Source: DATAEK01 sp036258055
Lineage (GTDB): Bacteria > Acidobacteriota > Vicinamibacteria > Vicinamibacterales > 2-12-FULL-66-21
Assembly (NCBI GenBank): GCA_036258055.1
Contig: DATAEK010000362.1
Span: 1 to 8,033 of the forward strand
Length of the DNA: 8,033 nt
Direction: 5' to 3'
Shown: piece by piece, positions 1 through 6,481 of the stretch
Numbering within the stretch: position 1 is the first letter of the stretch
How the letters are laid out: each line of letters starts with the position of its first letter
Notes under the pieces: model-generated
Told to the model about the DNA's origin: nothing
What the model saw: the letters and a program-made list of their open reading frames with translations, nothing else
Databases searched by the model: none
Translations under genes and position numbers: made by a program

Positions 1-750
1 GAAGCGTTCTACCGCATGGCGATCCTGCAGCCCCAACCCCAGCGGCAGCCGCAGACGCAGGCGCAGGCGCACGCCTCGTTGCGGGGCGCCGAGGCGATCG
101 ACCGGATGGCCGACGAGTTGCGGACCCTGGGCGTCTCCAACTCGCAGCTCAGAGAGATGGGCAGCCGCCGCGAACTCGTGCAGGACATCCGCGTAGAGTC
201 GCCCGTGGACGGCGTCGTGCTGAAGCGCAGCGTCGCGCCCGGCCTCCGGTTCGATCGCGGCTTCGAGTTCTACCGGATCGCGGATCTCAACCGCGTGTGG
301 ATTCTGGCCGACGTGTACCGCCACCAGCTGCCGTTCATCCGCCGCGGCGCCTCCGCGCGGATCACCTCGGCCGGAGAGAGCCGCGCAGTGTCGGCGACGG
401 TGAGTCCGTCGGAGCCGATCTTCGACGAGGCGACGCTGACGCTGAAGGTGCGGCTCGATGCGGCGAACCCGCGTTCGGTGCTCGCGCCCGGCATGTTCGT
501 TGACGTGGAGTTCCCGGTCGACCGTCCCCCGACGCTCGTCGTGCCCGCGGATGCGATCGTGGATTCGGGGCTGCGCAAGACGGTGTTCGTCGACCGCGGA
601 AACGGATCCTTCGAGCCGCGGCTGGTCGAGACGGGATGGCGCGCCGGCGACGACGTCGAGGTGACGAAAGGGCTCACGGCTGGCGAGCGGATCGTGGTCT
701 CGGGCACGTTCTTCATCGATTCCGAGAGCCGCATGAAGGCGAAGCGATGA
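1..750 (+). CDS. cusB: CusB-like RND periplasmic adaptor (membrane fusion protein), 5' end missing
   Basis: This is the C-terminal 249 residues of the periplasmic adaptor that links the inner-membrane pump to the outer-membrane channel in a heavy-metal RND efflux complex. The frame is open from base 1, so the ATG at 16 is internal and the true start lies upstream. Counting from base 1, the order is: end of the alpha-helical hairpin with a Gln/Pro-rich stretch (about 10-25); second hairpin helix (about 28-55); second half of the lipoyl/biotinyl-like domain with the SPVDGVV motif (67-73); beta-barrel domain (about 85-165) closing with LAPGM; membrane-proximal domain (170-249) with VVPADAIVDSG and the terminal GTFFIDSES motif. 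These motifs match the CusB/CzcB branch. The N-terminal metal-binding methionines of CusB are outside the window, so the metal is inferred from the adjacent pump. The stop overlaps the next start as ATGA, which implies translational coupling. Family assignment is secure; the symbol is by analogy. Confidence 0.9.
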   Translation, partial: EAFYRMAILQPQPQRQPQTQAQAHASLRGAEAIDRMADELRTLGVSNSQLREMGSRRELVQDIRVESPVDGVVLKRSVAPGLRFDRGFEFYRIADLNRVWILADVYRHQLPFIRRGASARITSAGESRAVSATVSPSEPIFDEATLTLKVRLDAANPRSVLAPGMFVDVEFPVDRPPTLVVPADAIVDSGLRKTVFVDRGNGSFEPRLVETGWRAGDDVEVTKGLTAGERIVVSGTFFIDSESRMKAKR

Positions 751-3700
751 TCGACCGCATCATCGACTGGTCGGTCAGGAACAAGTTCCTCGTCCTGCTG
801 TTCGTGGCCGCCGCCGCGCTCGCCGGCGCGGTCGCACTGCGGCACGTGCCGCTCGACGCGATCCCCGACCTGGGAGACACGCAGGTCATCGTCTACTCGC
901 GGTGGGATCGCAGCCCCGACCTCATCGAGGCGCAGGTCACGTATCCGATCGTGACGGCGCTGCTTGGCGCGCCGCGCGTGAAAGCGGTCCGCGGCGTCTC
1001 CGATTTTGGCTACTCGTTCGTCTACGTCATCTTTGAGGACGGCACCGACACCTACTGGGCGCGCACGCGGACGTTGGAGTACCTCTCGGGCGTGCTGTCG
1101 CGGCTGCCACCCGATGCGCGGACCGAGCTCGGGCCCGACGCCACCGGGCTTGGCTGGGTGTTCCAGTACGTGCTCGTCGACCGATCCGGCAGACACAGCC
1201 TGGCGGATCTGCGGTCGTACCAGGACTGGTCCCTGCGCTACTACCTGAAGGCGGTGCCCGGCGTGTCGGAGGTGGCCTCGATCGGCGGCTTCGGCCGGCA
1301 GTATCAGGTGAACGTCGACCCGAACCGGCTGCGCAACTACGGCCTGTCGATACAGCGTGTCGTCGAGGCGGTGCGCGGCGGCAACACGGAGACTGCCGGC
1401 CGGCTCATCGAGTTCGGCGGCACCGAGTACATGGTGCGGGGCCGCGGCTACGCGAAGTCGGTCGCCGACTTCGAGAACATCGTCGTGTCGGCCAGCGAGA
1501 GCGGCACGCCGATCCGGATCCGCGACATCGGCCACGTGACGGTCGGTCCTGATCTGCGGCGGGGGGTGGCGGATCTGGATGGCGCCGGCGAAGTGGTGTC
1601 GGGGATCGTCGTGATGCGCCAGGGAGAGAACGCGGTCGACGTGATCGATCGCGTCAAGGCGCGCATCCGCGAGATCGAGCCGGGCTTGCCGTCGGGGATG
1701 GAGATCGTTCCGATCTACGACCGCTCGGTGTTGATCCGCCGCGCGATCGACAACGCGAGCGTGACGCTCGTCGAGGTGCTGCTCACCGTGGTCATCATCG
1801 TGCTGCTGTTCCTGCGGCACGTGCCGAGCGCGCTCATACCGCTCATCACCCTTCCGATTGCCGTGCTCGTCGCGTTCATCCCGTTCCGGGTCCTGGGGAT
1901 CACGGCGAACATCATGTCGCTCGGCGGCATCGCGATCGCGATGGGCGAGCTGGTGGACGCGGCGATCGTCGTCGTGGAACAGACCCATAAGAAGCTGGAG
2001 CAGGCGCAGCGCGACGGATCGACGCGCGACTATCACAAGGTCGTCCTGGACGCGGTCCGGGAAGTAGCGCCGGCGAGCTTCTTCGCGCTGCTCGTGATCG
2101 CCGTGTCGTTTCTCCCGGTGCTGGCGCTCGAGTCGCAGGAAGGGCGGCTGTTCAAGCCGCTCGCCTACACCAAGACGCTCACGATGCTCGTGGCGGCGGG
2201 CCTCGTGATCACACTCGTTCCCGCGCTGCGAATGCTCTTCACGCGCGTGCGGCACTTCGAGTTCCGGCCCGCGTGGCTCTGTCGGGCGGCCAACGCGGTG
2301 CTCGTCGGCCGCATCCGCTCCGAGGAGTCGCATCCGATCAGCCGCTGCCTCACGAAGATGTACGAGCCGGTCGTCCGCTGGTCGCTGCGGTGGAAGTGGT
2401 CGGTCATCGGCGGCGCCGCGGCCCTCGTGGTCGTCACGGTGCCGGTGTTCACGCGCCTCGGATCCGAGTTCATGCCGCCGCTCTACGAGGGATCGCTTTT
2501 GTACATGCCGACGACGATGCCCGGGATCGCGATCGGCGAGGCGCAGAAGCTGCTGCAGGTGAGCGACCGCGCACTCAAGCAGTTCCCCGAGGTCGACCGT
2601 GTGCTCGGCAAGGCGGGCCGCGCCGACACGAGCACCGATCCCGCGCCGCTCTCCATGCTCGAGACGGTGGTCACGCTCAAGCCGACATCCGAGTGGCGCC
2701 GGGTCGAGACGTGGTACTCCGGGTGGGCGCCGGAGTGGATCAAGCGCGTGCTCAGGCACGTCACGCCCGATCACATCTCGGAAGAACAGCTGGTCGAGGA
2801 GATGAACGCGGCCGTGACGTATCCCGGCGTCTCGAATGCGTGGACGATGCCGATCAAGGGGCGGATCGACATGCTGACGACCGGTCTCCGCACGCCGGTC
2901 GGGCTGAAGATCTCGGGGGCAGACTTCGCCGAGATCGAGAAGATCGGCACGGCGATCGAGGCGGCACTCCCCTCCGTGAGCGGCACGCGCAATGTGTTCG
3001 CGGAGCGCACCGCCAGCGGCTTCTTCCTCGACATCGAGTGGAACCGTGACGCGCTCGCGCGCTACGGTCTCAGCGTCGAGGCGGCGCAGGGCGTCGTGCA
3101 GAACGCCATCGGCGGCGAGAACGTGACCACCACGATCGAGGGCCGCGAGCGGTATCCGGTGAACGTCCGCTACATGCGCGATTTCCGGTCTGACACCGAC
3201 GCGATCGCGCGCGTGCTCGTGCCGGCCTCGGATGGGCAGCGGCAGATCCCGCTTGGCGAGCTGGCGCAGGTGAAGGTCGCGACAGGACCTGCGATGATCC
3301 GCAACGAGGACGGACTGCTCACCGGATACGTGTTCGTGGACGTCGCCGGCCGCGACATCAGCAGCTACGTGGACGAGGCGAGCCGCGTGGTGCGCGAGCA
3401 GGTCAAGCTGCCGCCGGGCTACGCGGTGCTCTGGAGCGGCCAGTACGAAGCGATGGCCCGCGTGCGCGCGCGTCTCGCCTACATCATTCCGCTGACGCTG
3501 CTGCTCGTGTGCGTGCTGCTGTACCTGAACACGCGGTCCCTCGTGAAGACGGCGATCGTATTGCTGGCCGTGCCATTCTCGGCCGTCGGCGCGGTCTGGT
3601 ACCTGTACCTGCTCGGCTACAACATGAGCATCGCCGTCTGGGTCGGGCTGATCGCACTGCTCGGCGTCGACGCCCAGACCGGCGTCTTCATGCTGCTGTA

Positions 3701-4055
3701 TCTCGACCTCGCCTACGAGAAGGCGTCACGCGAAGGACGCCTGCAGACGCTCGCCGATCTCCAGGCGACGATCGTGGAAGGCGCCGCAAAGCGACTGCGC
3801 CCGAAGTTCATGACCATGGCGACGACGTTTATCGGCCTGATCCCGATCATGTGGGCCACCGGCACTGGGTCCGACGTGTGGAAGCGGATCGCCGCCCCGA
3901 TGGTTGGTGGCATCTTCACATCGTTCGTCCTCGAGCTCGTCGTCTACCCGGCGATCTACGAAATCTGGAAATGGCATTTCGAGATGAAGCGCGCCCGCGC
4001 CGAAGCGCAGCCCGCCCTGCTCGCCGCCCTGCCGTCGGCCGAGGCGGCGCCATGA
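747..4055 (+). CDS. cusA: CusA-like heavy-metal (Cu/Ag) RND efflux pump
   Basis: This is the 1102-residue inner-membrane proton antiporter of an HME-type RND complex, which moves Cu(I)/Ag(I) from periplasm or cytoplasm into the CusB/CusC conduit. The start is the ATG inside the cusB stop, giving the usual MIDRIIDWSVRNKF beginning; the open frame further upstream is overlap only. Twelve membrane segments can be placed: TM1 at 14-31, TM2-6 between about 339 and 500, TM7 near 551-568, TM8 from about 910, TM9-12 between about 937 and 1074, with two large periplasmic loops. HME hallmarks include DAIPDLGD and FEDGTDTYWARTR. The E. coli metal-relay methionines 573, 623 and 672 correspond to Met587 (LLYMP), Met637 (APLSM) and Met709 (RIDML). 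Asp405 corresponds to Asp404 (GELVDAAIVV) and Lys984 to Lys1020 (RLRPKFMT), but Glu939 is replaced by Gln977 (VDAQTGVF). About 23 extra residues between Met637 and Met709 are, from memory, common in long CusA forms. CzcA-type specificity is less likely. Confidence 0.95.
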   Translation: MIDRIIDWSVRNKFLVLLFVAAAALAGAVALRHVPLDAIPDLGDTQVIVYSRWDRSPDLIEAQVTYPIVTALLGAPRVKAVRGVSDFGYSFVYVIFEDGTDTYWARTRTLEYLSGVLSRLPPDARTELGPDATGLGWVFQYVLVDRSGRHSLADLRSYQDWSLRYYLKAVPGVSEVASIGGFGRQYQVNVDPNRLRNYGLSIQRVVEAVRGGNTETAGRLIEFGGTEYMVRGRGYAKSVADFENIVVSASESGTPIRIRDIGHVTVGPDLRRGVADLDGAGEVVSGIVVMRQGENAVDVIDRVKARIREIEPGLPSGMEIVPIYDRSVLIRRAIDNASVTLVEVLLTVVIIVLLFLRHVPSALIPLITLPIAVLVAFIPFRVLGITANIMSLGGIAIAMGELVDAAIVVVEQTHKKLEQAQRDGSTRDYHKVVLDAVREVAPASFFALLVIAVSFLPVLALESQEGRLFKPLAYTKTLTMLVAAGLVITLVPALRMLFTRVRHFEFRPAWLCRAANAVLVGRIRSEESHPISRCLTKMYEPVVRWSLRWKWSVIGGAAALVVVTVPVFTRLGSEFMPPLYEGSLLYMPTTMPGIAIGEAQKLLQVSDRALKQFPEVDRVLGKAGRADTSTDPAPLSMLETVVTLKPTSEWRRVETWYSGWAPEWIKRVLRHVTPDHISEEQLVEEMNAAVTYPGVSNAWTMPIKGRIDMLTTGLRTPVGLKISGADFAEIEKIGTAIEAALPSVSGTRNVFAERTASGFFLDIEWNRDALARYGLSVEAAQGVVQNAIGGENVTTTIEGRERYPVNVRYMRDFRSDTDAIARVLVPASDGQRQIPLGELAQVKVATGPAMIRNEDGLLTGYVFVDVAGRDISSYVDEASRVVREQVKLPPGYAVLWSGQYEAMARVRARLAYIIPLTLLLVCVLLYLNTRSLVKTAIVLLAVPFSAVGAVWYLYLLGYNMSIAVWVGLIALLGVDAQTGVFMLLYLDLAYEKASREGRLQTLADLQATIVEGAAKRLRPKFMTMATTFIGLIPIMWATGTGSDVWKRIAAPMVGGIFTSFVLELVVYPAIYEIWKWHFEMKRARAEAQPALLAALPSAEAAP

Positions 4056-4264
4056 CAGCGGATCGACATCCATGGATCGAGCTGGCGCCGGGTATCAGCC
4101 GCCTGCGCGCTCTTGCCGTAGCGCACGCGACGGGGGGACGCCCGGTGAGAGCGGAGAGCGCCACGGAGAGAGGGAGAAACAGCTACCAGGAGCATCGGTG
4201 TCGGATCGACGGGACCGTTTCATTCGCCATCCGCAAGTTATGGCGCAGGCCACACCGTGCTTAA
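4052..4264 (+). other. Possible short or remnant reading frame coupled to cusA
   Basis: An ATG overlaps the cusA stop (ATGA), the same arrangement as between the adaptor and pump genes, and opens a frame of 70 codons ending at a TGA just before the dioxygenase. The first 25 or so residues (MTADRHPWIELAPGISRLRA) read like ordinary protein; the rest is rich in Arg, Ser and Glu and does not. One explanation is that a third gene of the cus operon once began here and was cut off when the downstream DNA joined. It may equally be a chance frame. I do not recognise a family. The last part also carries two TAAGG copies (4262-4266 and 4269-4273) that serve the next gene. Confidence 0.25.
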
Positions 4265-4268
4265 GGCA

Positions 4269-4274
4269 TAAGGA
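4269..4274 (+). promoter_or_regulatory. Ribosome binding site of the dioxygenase remnant
   Basis: TAAGGA ends seven bases before the ATG at 4282 and supports that start over the open frame that extends further upstream. A second TAAGG lies seven bases before it. Confidence 0.55.
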
Positions 4275-4281
4275 CGAAGAC

Positions 4282-4770
4282 ATGAGTGACTATAACGAAC
4301 AGACCCTGATGGAAGCGGTTATCAAACGCGTTGCCGCAATGCCCGACCCGCGTCTGCGGCAGATTATGACCAGTCTGGTCAAGCATCTGCACGGGTGTGT
4401 GCGCGAGGTACGGCCAACCTGGGAGGAATTGCTGGCCGGTATCCAGTTCCTCACCGCGGTGCGGCCGGTGAGCTATGGGATACCAACCGACGGGCCAGTG
4501 GGCGCCATGCTGCAGGCCACCAAGCGGCATAACATGCGCTCCGCCCATTTGCATTTCATGATCAGCGCCCCGGGGCACGAGCGTCTGGTGACACAGTTGT
4601 TCCTCAAAGGCGATCAATACCTCGATTCGGATGTGGTGTTTGCGGTGAAAGAATCGTTGGTGGTCGACCCTGAGCGCGTCAAGTCGCGTGAAGAAGCGGC
4701 GAAATACCAGGTCGAAGCGCCGTTTTATCGTATGCACTACGACTTTGTGCTCAAGCCTGCCCAGGCATGA
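4282..4770 (+). pseudogene. Intradiol ring-cleavage dioxygenase (hydroxyquinol 1,2-dioxygenase-like) with internal in-frame deletion
   Basis: Intact relatives are cytoplasmic non-haem Fe(III) enzymes that open hydroxyquinol or catechol between the two hydroxyls, usually about 280-300 residues long. Here 162 residues remain. Residues 1-59 match the N-terminal helical dimerisation domain (LRQIMTSLVKHLHG, then TWEELLAGIQFLTA). From residue 60 the sequence jumps to the C-terminal catalytic half: RPVSYGIPTDGPVG (Tyr65, the second tyrosine ligand), SAHLHFMISAPGHERL (His89 and His91, the two histidine ligands), GDQYLDSDVVF and a YDFVLKP end. Roughly 110-130 residues are absent, including the GxY segment with the first tyrosine ligand and the start of the beta-sandwich, so catalysis is not expected. 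The junction is near 4458 and stays in frame. Leu50 stands where relatives usually have Trp (one-base difference), a further hint of decay. Codons such as GAA, TTT, TAT, CGT and TTG are far more frequent than in cusA, suggesting a different origin. A misassembly joining two parts of one gene is the alternative. Confidence 0.8.
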
Positions 4771-4937
4771 CGCGGCGGCATGACGATGCTCGACCCGAAC
4801 GGATGCCCCGAGCACCGCGGCAGCCACTGCGAGGCTGATCAGGCGCCCCCAAGTCACGCATCGCATCCCGGGCTTGAACGAGCAGGGCCACGACGCGATC
4901 GAGCATCACAATCCGTGATAGCGCAAGAGGTACCAAC
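4771..4937 (+). other. Intergenic spacer between dioxygenase remnant and barrel gene
   Basis: No credible gene is seen. The minus strand has a start at 4866 whose first 25 residues look hydrophobic and signal-like, but it then runs antisense through the dioxygenase, so it is not called. Near the downstream end lies an ATCAC-N5-GTGAT dyad. Confidence 0.4.
4905..4919. promoter_or_regulatory. Inverted repeat ATCAC-N5-GTGAT, possible operator
   Basis: The dyad sits 19 bases before the GTG start of the barrel gene. Similar half-sites with a three-base spacer recur at 5910-5922. The short arms make chance likely, and no regulator gene is in the window. Confidence 0.2.
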
Positions 4938-5863
4938 GTGAAAAAGGAACTGCGGGGAGTCAAACGAATGCAATCATATCTTGGTGCGGCGAGTCTGCTC
5001 GCGTTCGTCTCGTTCGCACCAATGGCTACCGCACAGGAGCCTCAGTCAGCCCCGCAAAGCGAACTCGCCGAGATCGGCAGGAAGCTTTCGAACCCCATCG
5101 GGGACGTATGGGCATTATTCGCCCGTTTCGACCTCAACTTCGCGGACGGGGAGGTGAATCTGGGCGACCCGAAGATCGGGAGCAAATTGATCTTCCAGCC
5201 CATCCTGCCGTTCCCCCTGTACGGCACGGGGGCCAACAGGTGGAACTTCATCACGCGACCCACCATCCCGGTCCTATTCAGTGCGTCCGTTCCGACGGGT
5301 TTCAACAGCTTCGACCGCAAGGGGGGGTTGGGGGACATCCAGCTGCCGATGGTGATCTCGCCGCCGACCGGGAAGTTGCTCCTCGGCGCGGGGCCCGCCT
5401 TCCTGTTGCCAACCGCCAGCGACGATGCGTTCGGTCGCAACCAGTGGGGCGCCGGTCCGGCCCTGGTCGTGGGCTACCTGACAGAGAAGGCGACCTTCGT
5501 GGTGTTTGGTCAGTACTACTGGGGAATCGGATGGCAAGGCGACCGCGAGCCAGGCGAGCGCGACGCAAGCTATCTAAGCCTGCTCTACTTGATGTACGTC
5601 AACCTGCCTGACGCCTGGCAGTTCGGCTTCAGCCCGACCATCACCTACGACCACCGGCCAGCTCCGGCAACAAGTGGAACGTGCCCGTGGGCCTCATGGT
5701 CACGAAAACAACCCTGGTCGGCAAAATGCCAGTCAAGTTCCAGTTCGGCGTCGAGTACTCGGTTGTCAGCCAGGACGCATACGGAGAACAGGCGAAGTTG
5801 GTGCTCGAGGTGATCCCGGTGATTCCGGCATTGATCCGCCGCTCGATTCTGGGCGGTAAGTGA
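4938..5863 (+). pseudogene. Outer-membrane beta-barrel ('neuromedin U'/PF13557-like) protein, frameshifted
   Basis: This is a secreted barrel-type protein whose relatives are annotated as 'neuromedin U' or 'transporter'; PF13557-like members occur near phenol-degradation genes. The role is unproven, probably outer-membrane passage of small molecules. The GTG start at 4938 follows AAGAGG; an ATG at 4968, preceded by GGGGAG, is an equally good alternative. Either gives a Sec signal peptide cleaved after ATA (about residue 32 of the longer form). Alternating strands with aromatic and Gly residues follow (GSKLIFQPILPFPLYG, FITRPTIPVLFSASVPTGF, LLLGAGPAFLLPTAS, FVVFGQYYWGIGW). Around 5655-5658 the frame breaks: frame 1 ends sensibly at TITYDHR and then becomes Ser/Arg junk to a stop at 5813, while the other frame continues with ASSGNKWNVPVGLMV, VKFQFGVEYSVVS and IPVIPALIRRSILGG to 5863. 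Restoring one base, for example a third G in CGGCC, gives a 308-residue protein. The break could be a real mutation or a sequencing error. Confidence 0.8.
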
Positions 5864-5909
5864 ACACTGGCTTCTCGATGAGGGGCCGGGAGGCCGTGTG
5901 GTCGGACTA

Positions 5910-5922
5910 ATCACGTCGTGAT
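5910..5922. promoter_or_regulatory. Perfect 6-bp inverted repeat (ATCACG-T-CGTGAT)
   Basis: This dyad lies in the 103-base gap between the barrel gene and the DoxX-like gene, 44 bases before the latter's ATG. It could be an operator, or a short hairpin after the barrel gene; no T-tract follows, which argues against an intrinsic terminator. Confidence 0.25.
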
Positions 5923-5954
5923 CGTCGGCTGCGGATTCGGCCCCATGCGCAGCA

Positions 5955-5962
5955 AGAGGAGG
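5955..5962 (+). promoter_or_regulatory. Strong Shine-Dalgarno of the DoxX-like gene
   Basis: AGAGGAGG ends four bases before the ATG at 5967. It is the strongest ribosome binding site seen in the window and fixes this start. Confidence 0.7.
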
Positions 5963-5966
5963 CAAG

Positions 5967-6344
5967 ATGCTACAAAGGATCGCGTACTGGGGAGCGACGG
6001 CTCTAGTGGGGATCGCGACGCTGTTCGCCGCCTTCAGCTATCTGACCGCCGCCCCCGAGGCGGTCGAGAACTTCCGGCATGTGGGATATCCCCAGCAGTT
6101 GCGTGTCTTGCTCGGCATCGGCAAGCTGGCCGGAGCCATCGTGCTGCTCCTGCCACGGCTGCAAACTTTGAAGGAATGGGCCTACGCCGGCTTTACCTTC
6201 ATGTGGATCGCGGCAGTCGTGGCGCACTATCTGGCGGCCGACGGAAAGTCGTGGTTACCGGTCGTGTTGCTCGGGTTGCTGGCGGTTTCGTACTTCACGC
6301 GCCCGGCGAATCGCAGCGGTTCCGCAAAGGCGGTGCTGGCGTAG
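5967..6344 (+). CDS. DoxX-like family small inner-membrane protein
   Basis: This is an intact 125-residue integral membrane protein with four predicted helices at about 7-27, 44-63, 71-90 and 95-111. The pattern FRHVGYP (37-42), LLGIGKLAGAIVLLLP (48-63) and LKEWAYAGFTF (68-78) is typical of the DoxX-like (DoxX_2, PF13564) group, and the length is normal for it. Biochemical roles in this group are mostly unknown; DoxX itself was named from an archaeal thiosulfate:quinone oxidoreductase subunit, and that activity should not be carried over. The start is fixed by a strong Shine-Dalgarno, and codon use is again C/G-ending. The gene lies 103 bases after the broken barrel gene and 137 bases before the porin, on the same strand, so co-transcription is possible but not shown. 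Confidence 0.85.
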   Translation: MLQRIAYWGATALVGIATLFAAFSYLTAAPEAVENFRHVGYPQQLRVLLGIGKLAGAIVLLLPRLQTLKEWAYAGFTFMWIAAVVAHYLAADGKSWLPVVLLGLLAVSYFTRPANRSGSAKAVLA

Positions 6345-6481
6345 CGGGGCAAACGAGTATGCATCCGATTGAGTTCGGAGCAGCAGCTCCCGCGAACGCT
6401 CAGAACCGGCGGGGCCAAGTCTTGCCGCTGCGTCGGCCCGACGGCGCACCGCGATCGGCGCTGAGTCGCCGAGCCGCGCAA
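6345..6481 (+). other. Spacer between DoxX-like gene and porin gene
   Basis: I see no promoter, terminator or separate gene with confidence. The porin frame is open throughout, so a longer porin N-terminus cannot be excluded by stop codons. Confidence 0.4.

Noticed and set aside
270..2774. Very long minus-strand open frame (834 codons) antisense to cusB/cusA
   Set aside because: It is His/Arg/Asp-rich low-complexity sequence produced by the codon bias of cusA read backwards; the plus-strand protein is clearly the real gene.
3509..4051. Plus-strand frame overlapping the 3' end of cusA
   Set aside because: Arg-rich shadow of cusA; only the part after the ATG at 4052 is considered.
4261..4866. 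Minus-strand frame with a signal-like N-terminus opposite the dioxygenase
   Set aside because: The hydrophobic start lies in the spacer and the remainder is just the antisense of the dioxygenase, so it is most likely chance.
5321..5334. G7-TT-G5 run in the barrel gene as a phase-variation tract
   Set aside because: The reading frame stays protein-like on both sides (KGGLGD); the actual frame break is over 300 bases downstream, and seven Gs is short for a contingency tract in high-GC DNA.
5681..5863. Separate 60-residue gene starting with GTG at 5681
   Set aside because: Its sequence continues the barrel protein after the frameshift and lacks its own ribosome site or signal, so it is part of the broken gene.
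5918..6481. N-terminal extension of the porin frame back to 5918
   Set aside because: It overlaps the DoxX-like gene in another frame and would bury the obvious signal peptide that begins at 6482.
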